Below are positions 44,441 to 55,125 of a stretch of DNA of 64,000 nucleotides, one piece after another. The stretch is from Paguma larvata (Eukaryota; Chordata; Mammalia; Carnivora; Viverridae). A model generated the notes under the pieces. The model was given only the letters and a program-made list of their open reading frames with translations, ran no database searches and was not told the origin of the DNA. Made by a program: the position numbers and the translations under genes. Location: positions 16,697,370 to 16,761,369 of the forward strand of contig CM057843.1 of NCBI GenBank assembly GCA_030068075.1, given 5' to 3'. The first letter of the stretch is position 1; each line of letters opens with the position of its first letter.

Positions 44441-45037
44441 AAGGCTGCAGCGAGGTCCTGCAGACCCAGGCGTTGGCTGGAAGAGTCTCAGGAGTCCCTT
44501 CTCCCAATGGGCTAACCCCATTGGGAGATCCCTCCCACAGCGGCCTTCCCTCTGGAGACATATGGACTTGCACAGGCACTCTGCACAGGCATCATGTACC
44601 TCAGCAGCGGGGTCTTGCTGGAGGGAAATCCCTCCAGCCTCATTCTGAAGTCCTCATTGGGTTCTAAAGAGTAAACTCCTTCTTTTCTGTACAGAGTCTG
44701 AATATCGATGCTTTCTGGAAGTCTGGGACGAAATATGAAGAATTGGTTTTTTGAGTCCGGGAGACTCCATTGCCCACCCAAAACTCTTGAATCGTGGTTT
44801 GGATTGCAAAAAAACACCAAGCCAGTTTAGTTAGGCAGGAAAGGGGCATTATTAGAATGATCTTGGAGTATTTCGTGAAATCAAAAGATGGAAGTATCTA
44901 AAATTTAGGAAGGTATTGCATCTCTGGAGAAGCCAGAATAATATATATGTCTTATCTACCTACCTACCTACCTACCTACCTATCTATCTTTGATTTGTTC
45001 AACATTTAGGTGATATTCTTATCTCTTCTTATATGCA
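44441..45037. other. Unassigned sequence with (TACC)n
   Basis: A (TACC)n/(TATC)n microsatellite of about 9 units is at 44951-44990. Overlapping frames of 61-102 codons on both strands near 44320-44850 show no recognised domain. Confidence 0.55.
44951..44990. repeat. (TACC)n/(TATC)n microsatellite
   Basis: Units run TATC, six TACC, then TATC TATC. Tetranucleotide arrays of this kind are often length-polymorphic. Confidence 0.9.
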
Positions 45038-45447
45038 AGCGGTTCCCGAAGTGTGGTACGTAGACCAACAGAATCAGCATTACCCGGGAACTTGTTACAA
45101 ACCCGTATTCTCAGGGGCACCTGGGCGGCTCAGTCGGTTAAGCGTCCGACTTCAGCTCAGGTCATAATCTCACAGTTTATGAGTTCGAGCCCCGCGTTGG
45201 ACTCTGTGCTACAGCTCGGAGTCTGGAGCTTCCTTCAGATTCTGTGTCTCCCCCTCTCTCTGCCCCTCCCATGCTCATGCTCTGTGTCTCTCTGTCTCTC
45301 AATAATAAATAAAAACGTTAAAAAAAAAAACAAACCATATTCTCCGACCCTGCCCCAGAATCAGAAACAGGAGTCATATAGGAGTCAGCAATATGTAGTT
45401 TTACAAGATCTTATGGTAATTCTGGTGCTCAATAAAGATTGAAGGAG
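45038..45447 (-). mobile_element. MER5A, split by a SINE
   Basis: 'gcggttcccgaagtgtggta', 'agaatcagcattacccggga' and 'acttgttac' stop at 45113, and 'ccctgccccagaatcagaaa', 'gtcagcaatatgtagtttta' follow after 45332. Length without the SINE is about 190, the family norm. Orientation is by my recollection of the consensus. Confidence 0.8.
45114..45331 (+). mobile_element. SINEC (CAN-SINE), feline type, in MER5A
   Basis: Full-length forward copy with tail AAAAACGTTAAAAAAAAAAC. Target duplication: AAACCCGTATTCTC at 45099 and AAACCATATTCTC at 45332. Confidence 0.96.
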
Positions 45448-45834
45448 CGCTACCATAGACCACATCCCTCGGTTTTCTACATGACAGAAAATAGCCAACG
45501 ACATCATCCATCTTTCACGTGCTATGGGTTCAGCCAGGTTAAAAAGTCTGAGTTGACTGTCACTTGTTCTCAGATTAAAATTCATTTAGATGAATGATTG
45601 AACTGATTGAATTTTGATTATCAACCCACAATTCTTGGAACATGAACTATAGTCTGGGGTAGACTGGATAGAGAGGACGAGTACCATTGTATAGACATGA
45701 TTGCTCCAACTGCAACCAGATAAACGGTAGACAAAAGGGCAATACCCAGGGGAAAAAATGCTGGGCGAGTGGTCTAATATTAAGAATAGGAATTGTAGCA
45801 GTAGCAATAGGAAGTATTAGCAGCCATGGAAATA
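45448..45834. other. Unassigned sequence
   Basis: No feature recognised. Confidence 0.5.
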
Positions 45835-46060
45835 GCTACTAATAATCAGTGAATATTGGCTATTTGTCAGGCCTAGAGCTTGGCATATTTTCTGTAGGTT
45901 TTATCTAATTCTCACGTCTCTGCAAAGTAGATACTATTGATATTCGTACTTTACAGATCAAGAACTGTTTAAAAAAACTTGCTTGGACTGATATACCTGG
46001 GAAGCAGGGGAAGAATGTGGCCAATCTGTGACTTAGCCACCACTCCTGTATGCTAGCTCT
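45835..46060 (-). repeat. MIR
   Basis: Reversed MIR: 'aggcctagagcttggcatat', 'tctaattctcacgtctctgc', 'aagtagatactattgatatt' and 'ctttacagatcaagaactgt'. Confidence 0.75.
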
Positions 46061-48009
46061 AGATTTTGTCCACTCTTGAGGGAAACAGGCCTTAGTGAGA
46101 GACGTAGTTTGAGGCTGAGCAAGGCGATGTTTGCAATCCCATCTGTCTCCACAATCCCAGCTTGTCTTTGGCCATTTGGTGTCTCACAATGTGCCTCACT
46201 ACCAAACACAACAAGAAATGAGCTGGAGACGTGGGATTCTCAAATGCAGGTTTGTTTTTGAGACTCTAGAGTATTTGCCATTTACTCTGGCTGGGGTCAA
46301 GTCCACCGAGACATAGAGGATTAACGGCCTTCTCATTACCCCTACCACAGGATCCCACAGATGGAGAGCAAATGTCCCAGAAACATAACCAGTGAGGCTC
46401 TAAATGAAAGACTTGATTCGCAATCAGTGTTTTCTTCTTAAAGTCCCCTGTCTACATCTCTGTATAGCTTTCTGTGTGTATCACGACCGTCTGAGATCAG
46501 GCATCCTGAATGGACTGTTTTTTTAATACCATCGTGTGAAGAGAAAGCATTTCAGGAGAAACTATGGGCTGAAGACTTTGGCACTTTCTCGCTCACCTGG
46601 CATATTTGAACAACCTTACTATTATTTTTTTTTCCAATCAAGTCTTTTAGTTTACCTACCTGTGTCTGTTCCTTCCTTGCCTCAGCCCCTTTCCTAATGC
46701 TCTAAAAGCTTCCAATGCTTTTTCTAGAACTCTTCCCTTCCCCAACCCAGCTCATTAGGACACTCTTCCTCTTCCAATGTGGCCCCTCCTGTCAGATATC
46801 CTTGCCCGACAACAGGGTCCATATACCTTGCCCTTTGGGCTCCTTTTCTCCCCTGTCTTCCCACTAGTTTCTCCTCTTCAAAATAAATCTGGGTTGAAAG
46901 TCTGCCCACCTTTCTTTCCTTCCCCCACCCTTCCTTCCTTTTCTTTCTCACCTTGCAGGCAGCTATATAGAGAATCCGATTTTCCTCTCCTTGTGGCAAC
47001 GACAATAATACTCAAGAGCCTTTTATTTACTGAGATCAGAGGAAGGCTGATATCATGTCTGGAATGGCCAAGAACAACGGATCCAATGGGGAGCTTTTCC
47101 TCACAGTCCCCACAGGGTACCTTGTGATGTTTTAATGGTCAAGACCAAACTTAATTCAAATCCAGCAGGCATTATTAGAAGTCATGTTGGCTAGCATGTC
47201 TTTATTGCTCTCATTTTAAATTATGAAGTGTAATAAGGTCACGTTTCTGGAAATAGAACTCAGTAAGATACATTGGTTTAATTTGTAAAAGTAATCTCCC
47301 TTCATAGACGATATGTTTCATTCCACTTCAGCTAAAAACCACATCAATAGCAGGAAAATGTAACAGGCTTCAATTAGCTTCAGTAATGCTTCCACATGAC
47401 GATGAACAGGAAAAAAAGAAAGAAACCGGTATTTCATATCTTCATCATTTAAGGACTTTGATGATACCAAAGAGATTGGCTCTATTTATTTCCCTGTTGC
47501 AGTACATGTCTTCTTGAAAGGTTGTAATATGATAAAATGAATTTTAATAAAACGGAGGTGGAAAAGATTCCTTGGAACTGAGTCAAGAAACTTTCAACTG
47601 GGTAGCAGAGAAGATGCAGGAGATCTCTTTGCAAACCGGAGGTTGGAGTTGATCTGTGCTTGGATGAGCTTGGCTTGAAAACATGAGCAAGGCTCCAAGT
47701 ATCTGGAAGAATCCTTAGCCTCGGGGAGTTGTTGATGGAATATTCCAGTGTTGAAAATCTCACTCGTAAACTGCTCAGGGTCAAACAGTTTTCAGCGAGG
47801 TATGAAAATAGCTCAGGTGTGGAATGTATATCTCAATGGTCTAAGCAATTCAAGAAGGGGAGGGTCCAAGCAGAAGACCCCGGTTCTGGGAGTAGATACA
47901 CATCGCAGGTGTATGATCTCAGTCCTCTTTTATTCATCTGTGAAACAGGAGAACACAACTAGGTCACACTGGTGGGTTTCTCACATTTCAGTGTTCACTC
48001 ATCAGTATC
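46061..48009. other. Long unique stretch, no gene seen
   Basis: Nearly 2 kb without a SINE. 46630-46800 and 46850-46950 are pyrimidine-rich and may include very old L2. 47140-47460 is mixed-composition and could be conserved noncoding DNA. Frames of up to 116 codons (46777-47127) have no recognised domain. Confidence 0.4.
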
Positions 48010-48480
48010 CATAATGAGTGAATCCTACTATCGATTGTGTAAAGATTCACAGCTTTTTATAGTTGACAAAATGGTGCCATCTATACTATGTTATTTGATC
48101 CTGGCAAGAAGTGTTTGAGGGAGATGTTACAGAAGCCAGGTCCACTTTACAGATAAAAAACACTGACTCGGGGGTACCTGGGTGGCTCCATCGGTTAAGT
48201 GTTCGACTTCAGCTCAGGTCATGATCTCACAGTTCGTGAGTTCGAGCCCCGCGTCGGGCTCTGTGCTGACAGCTCAGAGCCTGGAGCCTGCTTCGGGTTC
48301 TGTGTCTCCCTCTCTCTGTTCCTCCCCTGCTTGTGCTCTCTCTCTATCTCTCAAGGAATAAACAAACATTTAAAAAAAAAAAAGACCGCTGACTCAAATC
48401 AAGGGTGACTTATCTAAGTTGACACTGATAGTCGGGGCTGAGCGAAGACTTGAACCTAGATTTTCCGATGTGCAGTCATT
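48010..48480 (-). repeat. MIR, split by a SINE
   Basis: Reversed MIR: 'gttatttgatcctggcaaga' and 'ccactttacagataaaaaac' lie before the SINE at 48170, and 'gggtgacttatctaagttga' and 'gaagacttgaacctagattt' after it. Confidence 0.75.
48170..48384 (+). mobile_element. SINEC (CAN-SINE), feline type, in MIR
   Basis: Full-length forward copy. The flanks AAAAAACACTGACTC (48155) and the sequence ending GACCGCTGACTC (about 48384-48395) form the target duplication and allow the MIR to be rejoined. Confidence 0.95.
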
Positions 48481-49194
48481 GCCTTCAACTGAATCCTGAT
48501 TCACTTCAACGCGTATGGCCCCCAAGCTTTAGATATATAATATGAATAAGGTAAGTCCGAGATGTTTAAGTCCAAGCTGCTGGGGAAAAACGTACTTCAC
48601 CTAACGTGCCTTTCATAGATCAAAGATGTTGACCATTGGTGGTTTTACATTGGATTCAATCTAATACTAATACTATGTAGATACTATAACCGAGGTATAT
48701 TTAAAAAGTACTTTGTTCTTTTTCCTTGTATTTCAGGCATTTCTCCTGTCTTCATCCATTTTTTTTCTACCTGCTGAAGCAGTTGGCTTTGTCAGGGGGG
48801 GTACTAAGTGTCCTGATGGCTTTAATTCATGACGGCACACGTGTGTACCCTGGATCACATCTCTAGCAAATGACTCAGACTTCTCTCTTGCCTGAACCAA
48901 CACTCAAGTTCACGTATGGTCTAGCTTTCCTTTACTGTCATACAAAGAACCAGTGGCCAATGAATAATTTCATGCAGGCTCTGGGGTGATATGTAACAAG
49001 GTGGAACGTCCACCTAGGGTACTTAGGGTTCTAAAATGTGAAAGACAGCGGTAGTTAGGATGGATAAAGACTTAGACAAGACCACTGATTTGCCCACCTA
49101 GACATCATTGGTGCCCTCGAGAGCTGTTACTATAGCATGAATGGGACTGACACCTGACCGCAAAAGATAAAGAGGCTATAGATCAAGCATTGCC
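48481..49194. other. Unassigned unique sequence
   Basis: No exon or named repeat recognised. Confidence 0.5.
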
Positions 49195-49800
49195 TCAAAA
49201 TCTTAGTGGTTGAAAAGAAACGTCCCAGCACAGTAACCAAATGTTCTCCAGCGGGTAAATGGATTCAACTGTGGTCCATCCTGACATCCTGGTGCATTTT
49301 CAACACTGAAATAACTGAGCTACCAACCCGTGAAAAGACATGGAGCAAAGTTAAATGCGTCCTTACTAAGTAAAGGAAGCCAATCCGAAAAAGCGATATA
49401 CTGTATGATTCTGAATATCTGACATTCTAGAAAAGGCAAAACTATGGAGATATAAAAAGATGAGTAGTTTCCAAGGGTTAGAGGGAAGGGAGGGGTGAGT
49501 AGGTAAAGCACAGAGGATTTTTAGGGCAGTGAAAAGACTGTGCATAATATTACAATGATGGCTGTGTTTGTCCAAACCCGTAGAATTTACAACACCACGA
49601 GTGAGCCCTGGTGTAAACTGTGGACCCCGCATGATCATGGTGTGTCTTCATCAGTCACAACAAATGTGCCGCGTTGGTGGGGGAGGCTGATAATGGGCGA
49701 GGCCGTGGGGAAAGAGGATATATAGCAAATCCCTGTGCCTTCTGCCCAATTTTGCTAGGAACCTAAAATTGCTCTAAAACTATAAAGGCTATTTACAAAA
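49195..49800 (+). mobile_element. Old L1 3' end, sense
   Basis: Very clear order: 'gaaaagacatggagcaaagt', 'tgattctgaatatctgacat', 'gatgagtagtttccaagggt', 'cgtagaatttacaacaccac', 'ggtgtaaactgtggacccc' and the terminal 'ctctaaaactataaaggct' before an A-rich end. Antisense counterpart at 20400-20690. Confidence 0.85.
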
Positions 49801-50164
49801 AGAAAGAGCAGTCATAAGCTTGAGAAGTTAGTAGGGCTCAATGAGACAGATTTTCTCTCTGCTTTTCCTTGAAAGGATAGGAAAGATTATAGCATCTTCG
49901 AAGGCAGGAGGAAAGAGATTGAAGGTATGCATAAGACAGAGACAGACAGAGACAGAGAGATCCTCTTTTCCAGGGGGAAGTCTCCTCCTTTGAAAGAGGA
50001 AGAAAGGAATTGATATTGACTCAGAGAAAGTAACGACCGCTATTGTGTAGCCTGGATAGCTGCTGTCCCCTCGCTTGCCTTTTCGAGCCTCCCAAAGCCT
50101 TGAACAATATAGAAGTTATGGAATCTTTCACTGAAGCCAGAGGAAGAAGAAGGTTATTAAAATA
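49801..50164. other. Unassigned sequence with (GACA)n
   Basis: A (GACA)n run is at about 49934-49960. No other feature is recognised. Confidence 0.55.
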
Positions 50165-50480
50165 AGCAACATTAGTTCCTGTAACAAACATTAGCGCAAA
50201 TCTTTGTGGCTTAGCAAAATAAAAGTTTATTCTTACTCCCCCCGCCCCACCCCCCGCAAAGACATCCCTACCTGGACAGCTGACTTGAGCAGCTCTTCTG
50301 GGTGATTCTACTTCCATATTGTCACTTCCCTGTTCCCTGGGACCTCAGAGCCATCCCTTGGCTCTCCTGAATCCGGGTTACATGCGGTCATGTGAGAGCA
50401 GTGGGGTGGGGGGCGCAAAGTAAAGGTCACGGGACAAAGCCTGCCCACAGCCAGTTTTGGTATGACTTTTGAGCTGAGGC
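50165..50480 (+). mobile_element. LTR-like medium repeat, copy 2
   Basis: 'cctgtaacaaacattagcgc', 'tctttgtggcttagcaaaat', 'aaaagtttattcttact' and 'gtcacgggacaaagcctgcc' follow the same order as 14940-15355. Family not assigned. Confidence 0.5.
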
Positions 50481-50587
50481 TGATTTTCACATTTTTCAGT
50501 GGGTTAAAAAAATCAGAAGACTAACCATTTGTGACACGTAAAAATTACCTACAATTCCACTTCAGCGTCCCTAAGTCAAGTTTAATC

Positions 50588-50745
50588 GGGGCACAGACAC
50601 ACTGGTTTGTGTACATTTTTTCTGTGGCTGATTTTTGCTAAAATGGCAGCGCTGAGAAGTTGCAGTAGAGACTGGATAGCCTAAAAAGCCTACTGATATT
50701 TATTATATGCCCTTTACCAAAAAAAAAAAAATTTGCTACCCCATG
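50588..50745 (+). mobile_element. hAT-Charlie-like non-autonomous DNA transposon, copy 3 (3' part)
   Basis: 'tttctgtggctgatttttgc', 'ctgagaagttgcagtagaga', 'tagcctaaaaagcctactga' and 'ccctttaccaaaaaa' correspond to the second half of copies 1, 2 and 4. Confidence 0.6.
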
Positions 50746-50832
50746 ACCTAGAGCACCCAATATGTAACCATCTCAATCCAAAGGGCCGCACCTCAGCTCA
50801 CTCATATTTTATTGTCAAGAACTAACCATACG

Positions 50833-51052
50833 GGGGCACCTGGGGGGCTCAGTTGGTTAAGCATCTGACTTCAGCTCAAGTCATGATCTCACAGTCTGTG
50901 GGTTCGAGCCCAGTGTCGGGCTCTGTGCTGACAGCTCGGAGTCCGGAGCCTGCTTCAGATTCAGTGTCTCCCTCTCTCTCTCTGCCCCTCTCCTGCTCAC
51001 ACTCTGTCTCTCTCTCAAAAATAAAATAAAAACATTAAAAAAATTAAAAAAA
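50833..51052 (+). mobile_element. SINEC (CAN-SINE), feline type
   Basis: Full-length forward copy. Target duplication: AACTAACCATACG at 50820 and AACTAACCATATG at 51053, one mismatch in 13. Confidence 0.96.
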
Positions 51053-51065
51053 AACTAACCATATG

Positions 51066-51281
51066 GAACCCCACCCCCACTCCAGATGCAAGAAGGCTGG
51101 GAAATGGAGTCTCTGACTGGGTATCACCAACTCTGCCCCTTTCACACTCACTGGGGGACCCAAATCTTTGTCGGTCAGGTCACCATGCCTGAGGCATGCC
51201 CTTCTCAAGGTACAGATTTAAATGCCCTTTATATACTTCTTCTCTCCAAAATCCATTTTCAACTGTGCCACCAGAGAAGGC
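51066..51281. other. Unassigned sequence
   Basis: No feature recognised. A 122-codon plus frame at 51086-51454 crosses the adjacent (GT)n run and is not credible. Confidence 0.5.
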
Positions 51282-51333
51282 ACGTGCGTGCGCGGTTGTG
51301 TGTGTGTGTGCGTGTGTGTGTGTGTGTGTGTCT
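51282..51333. repeat. (GT)n microsatellite with GCGTGC start
   Basis: Alternating purine-pyrimidine for about 50 bases: CGTGCGTGCGCG, then GT units broken once by a C near 51311. It could adopt Z-DNA and is probably length-variable. Confidence 0.95.
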
Positions 51334-53132
51334 GGTAGGGGTTAGAATTCTTCCCTTCTGCCTTCCTCTGTATTGCTCCCCCTGCCTGGCTCAAGTTGGC
51401 TTTCCTCAGCCTGTCACTCTTGCCCCCTCTGGCCTCTTCTCTCTATTGTACTGAGTGACTCAGTTATGTTGAGCTCCCAGCACTAAATTGTATACCCAAA
51501 CTCAGCAACACCAAAGGCCGGCATTTCTAAATAGAACCCACTGGTCTTAGAAGGATGTGGTCATTAGAACTCAGCAAAATATGCCTTCCAGGACTGTGAA
51601 GCAGCTCTCCCTATGAGAAAGATGTGCTGGTTGAACATTTCCTTCATGCCCTTAACCTCCAATGTAATTCAGCTAAAATACCAACACGTTCAATTCAACC
51701 ATGTAGGTACACAGCATTGTAGGGAGTCCTGTGGTACCTAAGGGTGGCTCACCAGAAATTTAGTATTCCTCCTTCACCCACCACCTACAGCTACCTAAAA
51801 ATCAAAGCCAAAAATGCTCTGCGAGCCCAGCCCACAGACTCTTATATTGTCTTGCCTAAGATTGCCGTCCCCCAAACCATCGCTCGGCAGCCATTCTGGA
51901 GTTCCCGCTACACCACAAAATTAGCTAAAACAGTGCCTGCTCTCCAGGGAATCACAGCCCACTGGCAAGACAGGCTTTTATACATCTACGGGTGCTAGAA
52001 GGTAGACTAAAATCAGGGCTTAAATGGAGATCCAAACAAAGTACTCCAAGCAAACACGGGGTGGCGTGATTAATTGTGGCAGATGTTAAACAAGAGTAAT
52101 GATTTTAAGTATCAGCAATAGAAAGCCTTTCTCCATCACGCCTGCAATGCTAATCCCAATTCATTCATCATCCAACCTCACCTTGCCCGGCCATTTATCT
52201 TCAACGCGAACCCAGCTTTATTCAGGAAAATCGGTCATCTTCATTTATCCTTTGATTGCAGACGTTCGGGAAGGATAGCCGTGGCCTGCAATATTTCAGG
52301 CTCATCCACTCGCATGGTAGCCCAGCATTTTGCCAGGAGGCCTCTTCAATTGAGACGGTTTCCAATTCAGTCTAAAACCCAGGCTTGGCAACAGGGCCGC
52401 CTTACAACCCTGTAATACAGTCTAGGACATACATGCTTTCTTGTCTCCAGTCTGATCTTCTACTGAAAACAATGTTGGGTGCCTTCTCTTTGGACGCCTC
52501 CTATGAGGAAATTTGAAGATGGGGAGATCACTGGCCTAAGTTCTTTCACCCCAAGGACGAAAGGCCAGCTACTATCCGACTAAGCAATGAAGTAAGGCTG
52601 GAGGGAATACAGGAGGAGAATGGCATAGATTAATATATCGTGAAAGAATGGAAAATGGAGAAACAAAATGCCGTTGAGGAACCAACTCAATTCTCATTGC
52701 TCTATCAGAGTAGGAAACATGGCTCCTTCCTGTCTGGGCAAACTTTTCTACCTGTTCATCATACCGAGTCCTCCCGTTTCCCTAGTGACTTAATCATTTC
52801 TCTCTACCAGCCTCACTGTTAAAAACGTACAAGTATTCTCCATTGTGGAGGAGGAAAACATCAGTCTTAACAGCCTCCTCTGGTGACTTCTCCTTTCCTA
52901 TCTCCACCCAACATCTCAAGGTAAGCCTACCGCGATGCCCCCCCACTGGGGCTGCTCCCTAACTATCAAAATAAGCGTCTTCTCTTAGTCATGGATTTCC
53001 CTAAATAGTCCTGTCTTACGTCTTACTGTTGTTTATGGATACTACTACTCACTGTTACTATATATTTTCTCCTCTTGTGCAAATGTGTTGGCTCTTTGTG
53101 ATTTGGATGTGGTTTCAGCCAGCTGAATCCAC
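51334..53132. other. Long unique stretch, possible conserved element 52040-52380
   Basis: About 1.8 kb without a SINE or a clearly named repeat. 52040-52380 has mixed composition with TAATTG near 52070 and a TCF/LEF-type CCTTTGAT at 52249-52256. An 84-codon frame at 51744 and others are not recognisable. Confidence 0.35.
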
Positions 53133-53351
53133 GAGTTGGCAAACTATAGCCCTTGGGCAAAACTGGCCCTCCACCTGTTTTGTAAATAAAGTTTTATTGG
53201 AACACAGCCATACGCATTCATTTCTGTATTGTTTAGGACTACTTTGGGGTAACAGCGGGCAGAGTTGGTTAGCCGTACAGAGACCCCACGTTCTCAGAAG
53301 CCTAAAACATTTACTATCTAGCACTTAACAGATAAAGCTTGCCAACCCTGG
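53133..53351 (+). mobile_element. hAT-Charlie-like non-autonomous DNA transposon, copy 4
   Basis: The best-preserved copy: GAGTTGGCAAACTATAGCCC, AAATAAAGTTTTATTGGAAC, 'agccatacgcattcatttct', 'cctaaaacatttactatct' and 'aagcttgccaaccctgg' at the 3' end. Confidence 0.8.
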
Positions 53352-53833
53352 AGTTAAATTTTCTCATAATTAATATAGGCTCTACGCGGTCTTTGGTTCT
53401 CTTTGTCTTGGATAAATTGATACCAGACTTTAGGGAGCCCACATCTTGTTCCAAGAAGAAGCCTTGGTTCAAATGTTGGGAGAATCCCGATACAAAGAGG
53501 AACATTCATACTTTGATTATTTCGTGCTGCAAAGTAGGCAGCTACTGTGCCCATAAAGATCCAGTTATGGAAAAATATGACCAAAGTCACACACTCTTTA
53601 CTTCCTCAAGAATGCTTTTCCCTTCTTTCTAGGAACAACCCTAAAGACTTGTTATAAGCTAGAGATTGTGCTTAGACATGATTGACTCAGAAAGCTGCTA
53701 TCTCTTCTTGACCAGAGGTTGTTCTAGTGAAGTCAGGGTGCTTCATCAGAAAAGAATCTTGAACACAAATGCTCACAGTTGATAAGTTACATGGGTAACA
53801 CCAAAGTAATTAATAGCACCACTAAAAACATAT
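53352..53833. other. Unassigned sequence
   Basis: No gene or repeat recognised. A 97-codon plus frame (53339-53632) overlaps a 78-codon minus frame. Confidence 0.45.
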
Positions 53834-53846
53834 TAAAAGTATTTGT

Positions 53847-54057
53847 GGGCACCTGGGTGGCTCAATCGGTTAAACGTCTTTCTTGACTTCACTCAGGTCA
53901 TGATCTCACAGCCATGAGATCGAGCCTTGCCTCGGCTCCTCACTGAGCATAGAACCTACTTGGGATGTCTCTGTCTCTCTCTCTATGCCCCTCCCCTACT
54001 CATTTGTGCATGCACACACACCCTCTCTCTCAAAAAATAAAAATAAATTGAAAAAAA
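53847..54057 (+). mobile_element. SINEC (CAN-SINE), cluster member 1, older type
   Basis: Forward copy with a short middle (CTTGCCTCGGCTCCTCACTG) and (CT)n. Target duplication: AAAAGTATTTGT at 53835 and TTTAAGTATTTGT at 54058. Confidence 0.93.
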
Positions 54058-54074
54058 TTTAAGTATTTGTCTCT

Positions 54075-54281
54075 GGGGCACCCAGTGGCTCAATCAGTTA
54101 GGGGTCCAACTTCAGCTCAGGTCATGATCTCAAGGTTCACAGATTCAAGCCCTGCGTCGGGCTCTGTGCTAGCAGCTCAGAGCCTGGAGCTTGCTTCGGA
54201 TTCTGTGTCTCCCTCTCTTTCTGCCCCTCCCCCAAACCCCTCCCCCTGTCTCTCTCAAAAATAACCATTAAATAAATAATA
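54075..54281 (+). mobile_element. SINEC (CAN-SINE), cluster member 2, feline type
   Basis: Forward copy only 17 bases after member 1, with the feline-type middle. I see no good target duplication, so it may have entered next to member 1's right flank. Confidence 0.93.
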
Positions 54282-54299
54282 CTATTATGTATTATAATA

Positions 54300-54510
54300 A
54301 TACTAGTATGTATTGAATACTATGCCCCGAACACTGCACTAAGCGTTGCATAAGTTTATTCCATTTATTACTCACAACAAACCTGTGAGAAAAATTATTC
54401 TACCACCATTTTAAAGGTAAGTAAACTAAGGATAAAAAAAAAAAAAAAACTTATGCAATTTACCCAAGATCTCAGAGCTTTTGAGCTGCACAGCCATGAT
54501 CCATACTAAG
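54300..54510 (-). repeat. MIR with long A run
   Basis: Reversed MIR: 'cgaacactgcactaagcgtt', 'attactcacaacaaacctgt', 'caccattttaaaggtaagta' and 'atttacccaagatctcagag'. A run of about 16 A at 54434-54450 interrupts the MIR core and may be a later expansion. Confidence 0.8.
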
Positions 54511-54864
54511 GTGAACATTTCCAGTGCCAGCTTTATTAACTATAAGCTACAGCATTCATTTCCAGATCTTTTGCTTTAATTTTTTTTTCCTGACACCATT
54601 GCCCGCTCCTAAGCACTAACTGCTGTCTCCCACTCTGACCTGCAGCTGCTATTACTAAATATGGATGTGGAGGGAGGGTTTTCCGATGCTCTTTTTCCCA
54701 GCCTTGGGAGGTATGGTGGGGGCTTAAACTATCCAGTCTTGAACCCCAGTCTCTCCCCCCAAAAGAAACACAGTCTTAAGACCTCAGCTTTCCATTGCCT
54801 TCCGAGAAAGGGCATCAAAAATCCCATCTAAAGTAAGGCCACTCACAAATCTAATGCCATTCTC
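54511..54864. other. Unassigned sequence
   Basis: No feature recognised. Confidence 0.5.
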
Positions 54865-54880
54865 AGAAACAACTCTTCTT

Positions 54881-55109
54881 TTTTTTTTTTTTTTTTAAAT
54901 ATTTTTAACATTTACTTATTTTTGAGAGACATAGAGACAGAGCGTGAGCAGGAGAAGGGCAGAGAGAGAGGGAGACACAGAATCCGAAGCAGGCTCCAGG
55001 CTCAGAGCCGTCAGCACAGAGCCCAACGTGGGGCTCGAACTCATAGACCGTGAGATCATGACCTGAGTTGAAGTTGGCCGCTCAACCAACTGAGCCACCC
55101 AGGCGCCCC
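54881..55109 (-). mobile_element. SINEC (CAN-SINE), cluster member 3, young feline type
   Basis: Full length with a pure T tail (54881-54896) and a perfect 16-base target duplication AGAAACAACTCTTCTT at 54865 and 55110. With the perfect flanks and long unbroken tail, this is probably the youngest insertion in the window. Confidence 0.97.
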
Positions 55110-55125
55110 AGAAACAACTCTTCTT

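Noticed and set aside
44951..44990. Regularly spaced short repeats suggesting an array such as CRISPR
   Set aside because: A simple tetranucleotide microsatellite with no spacers; the genome is mammalian.
45053..45442. Plus-strand open frame of 129 codons
   Set aside because: It is MER5A plus SINE sequence translated through.
49195..49800. Possible processed pseudogene because of the A-rich end
   Set aside because: The text follows the old L1 3' end in order, including its own terminal A-rich stretch.
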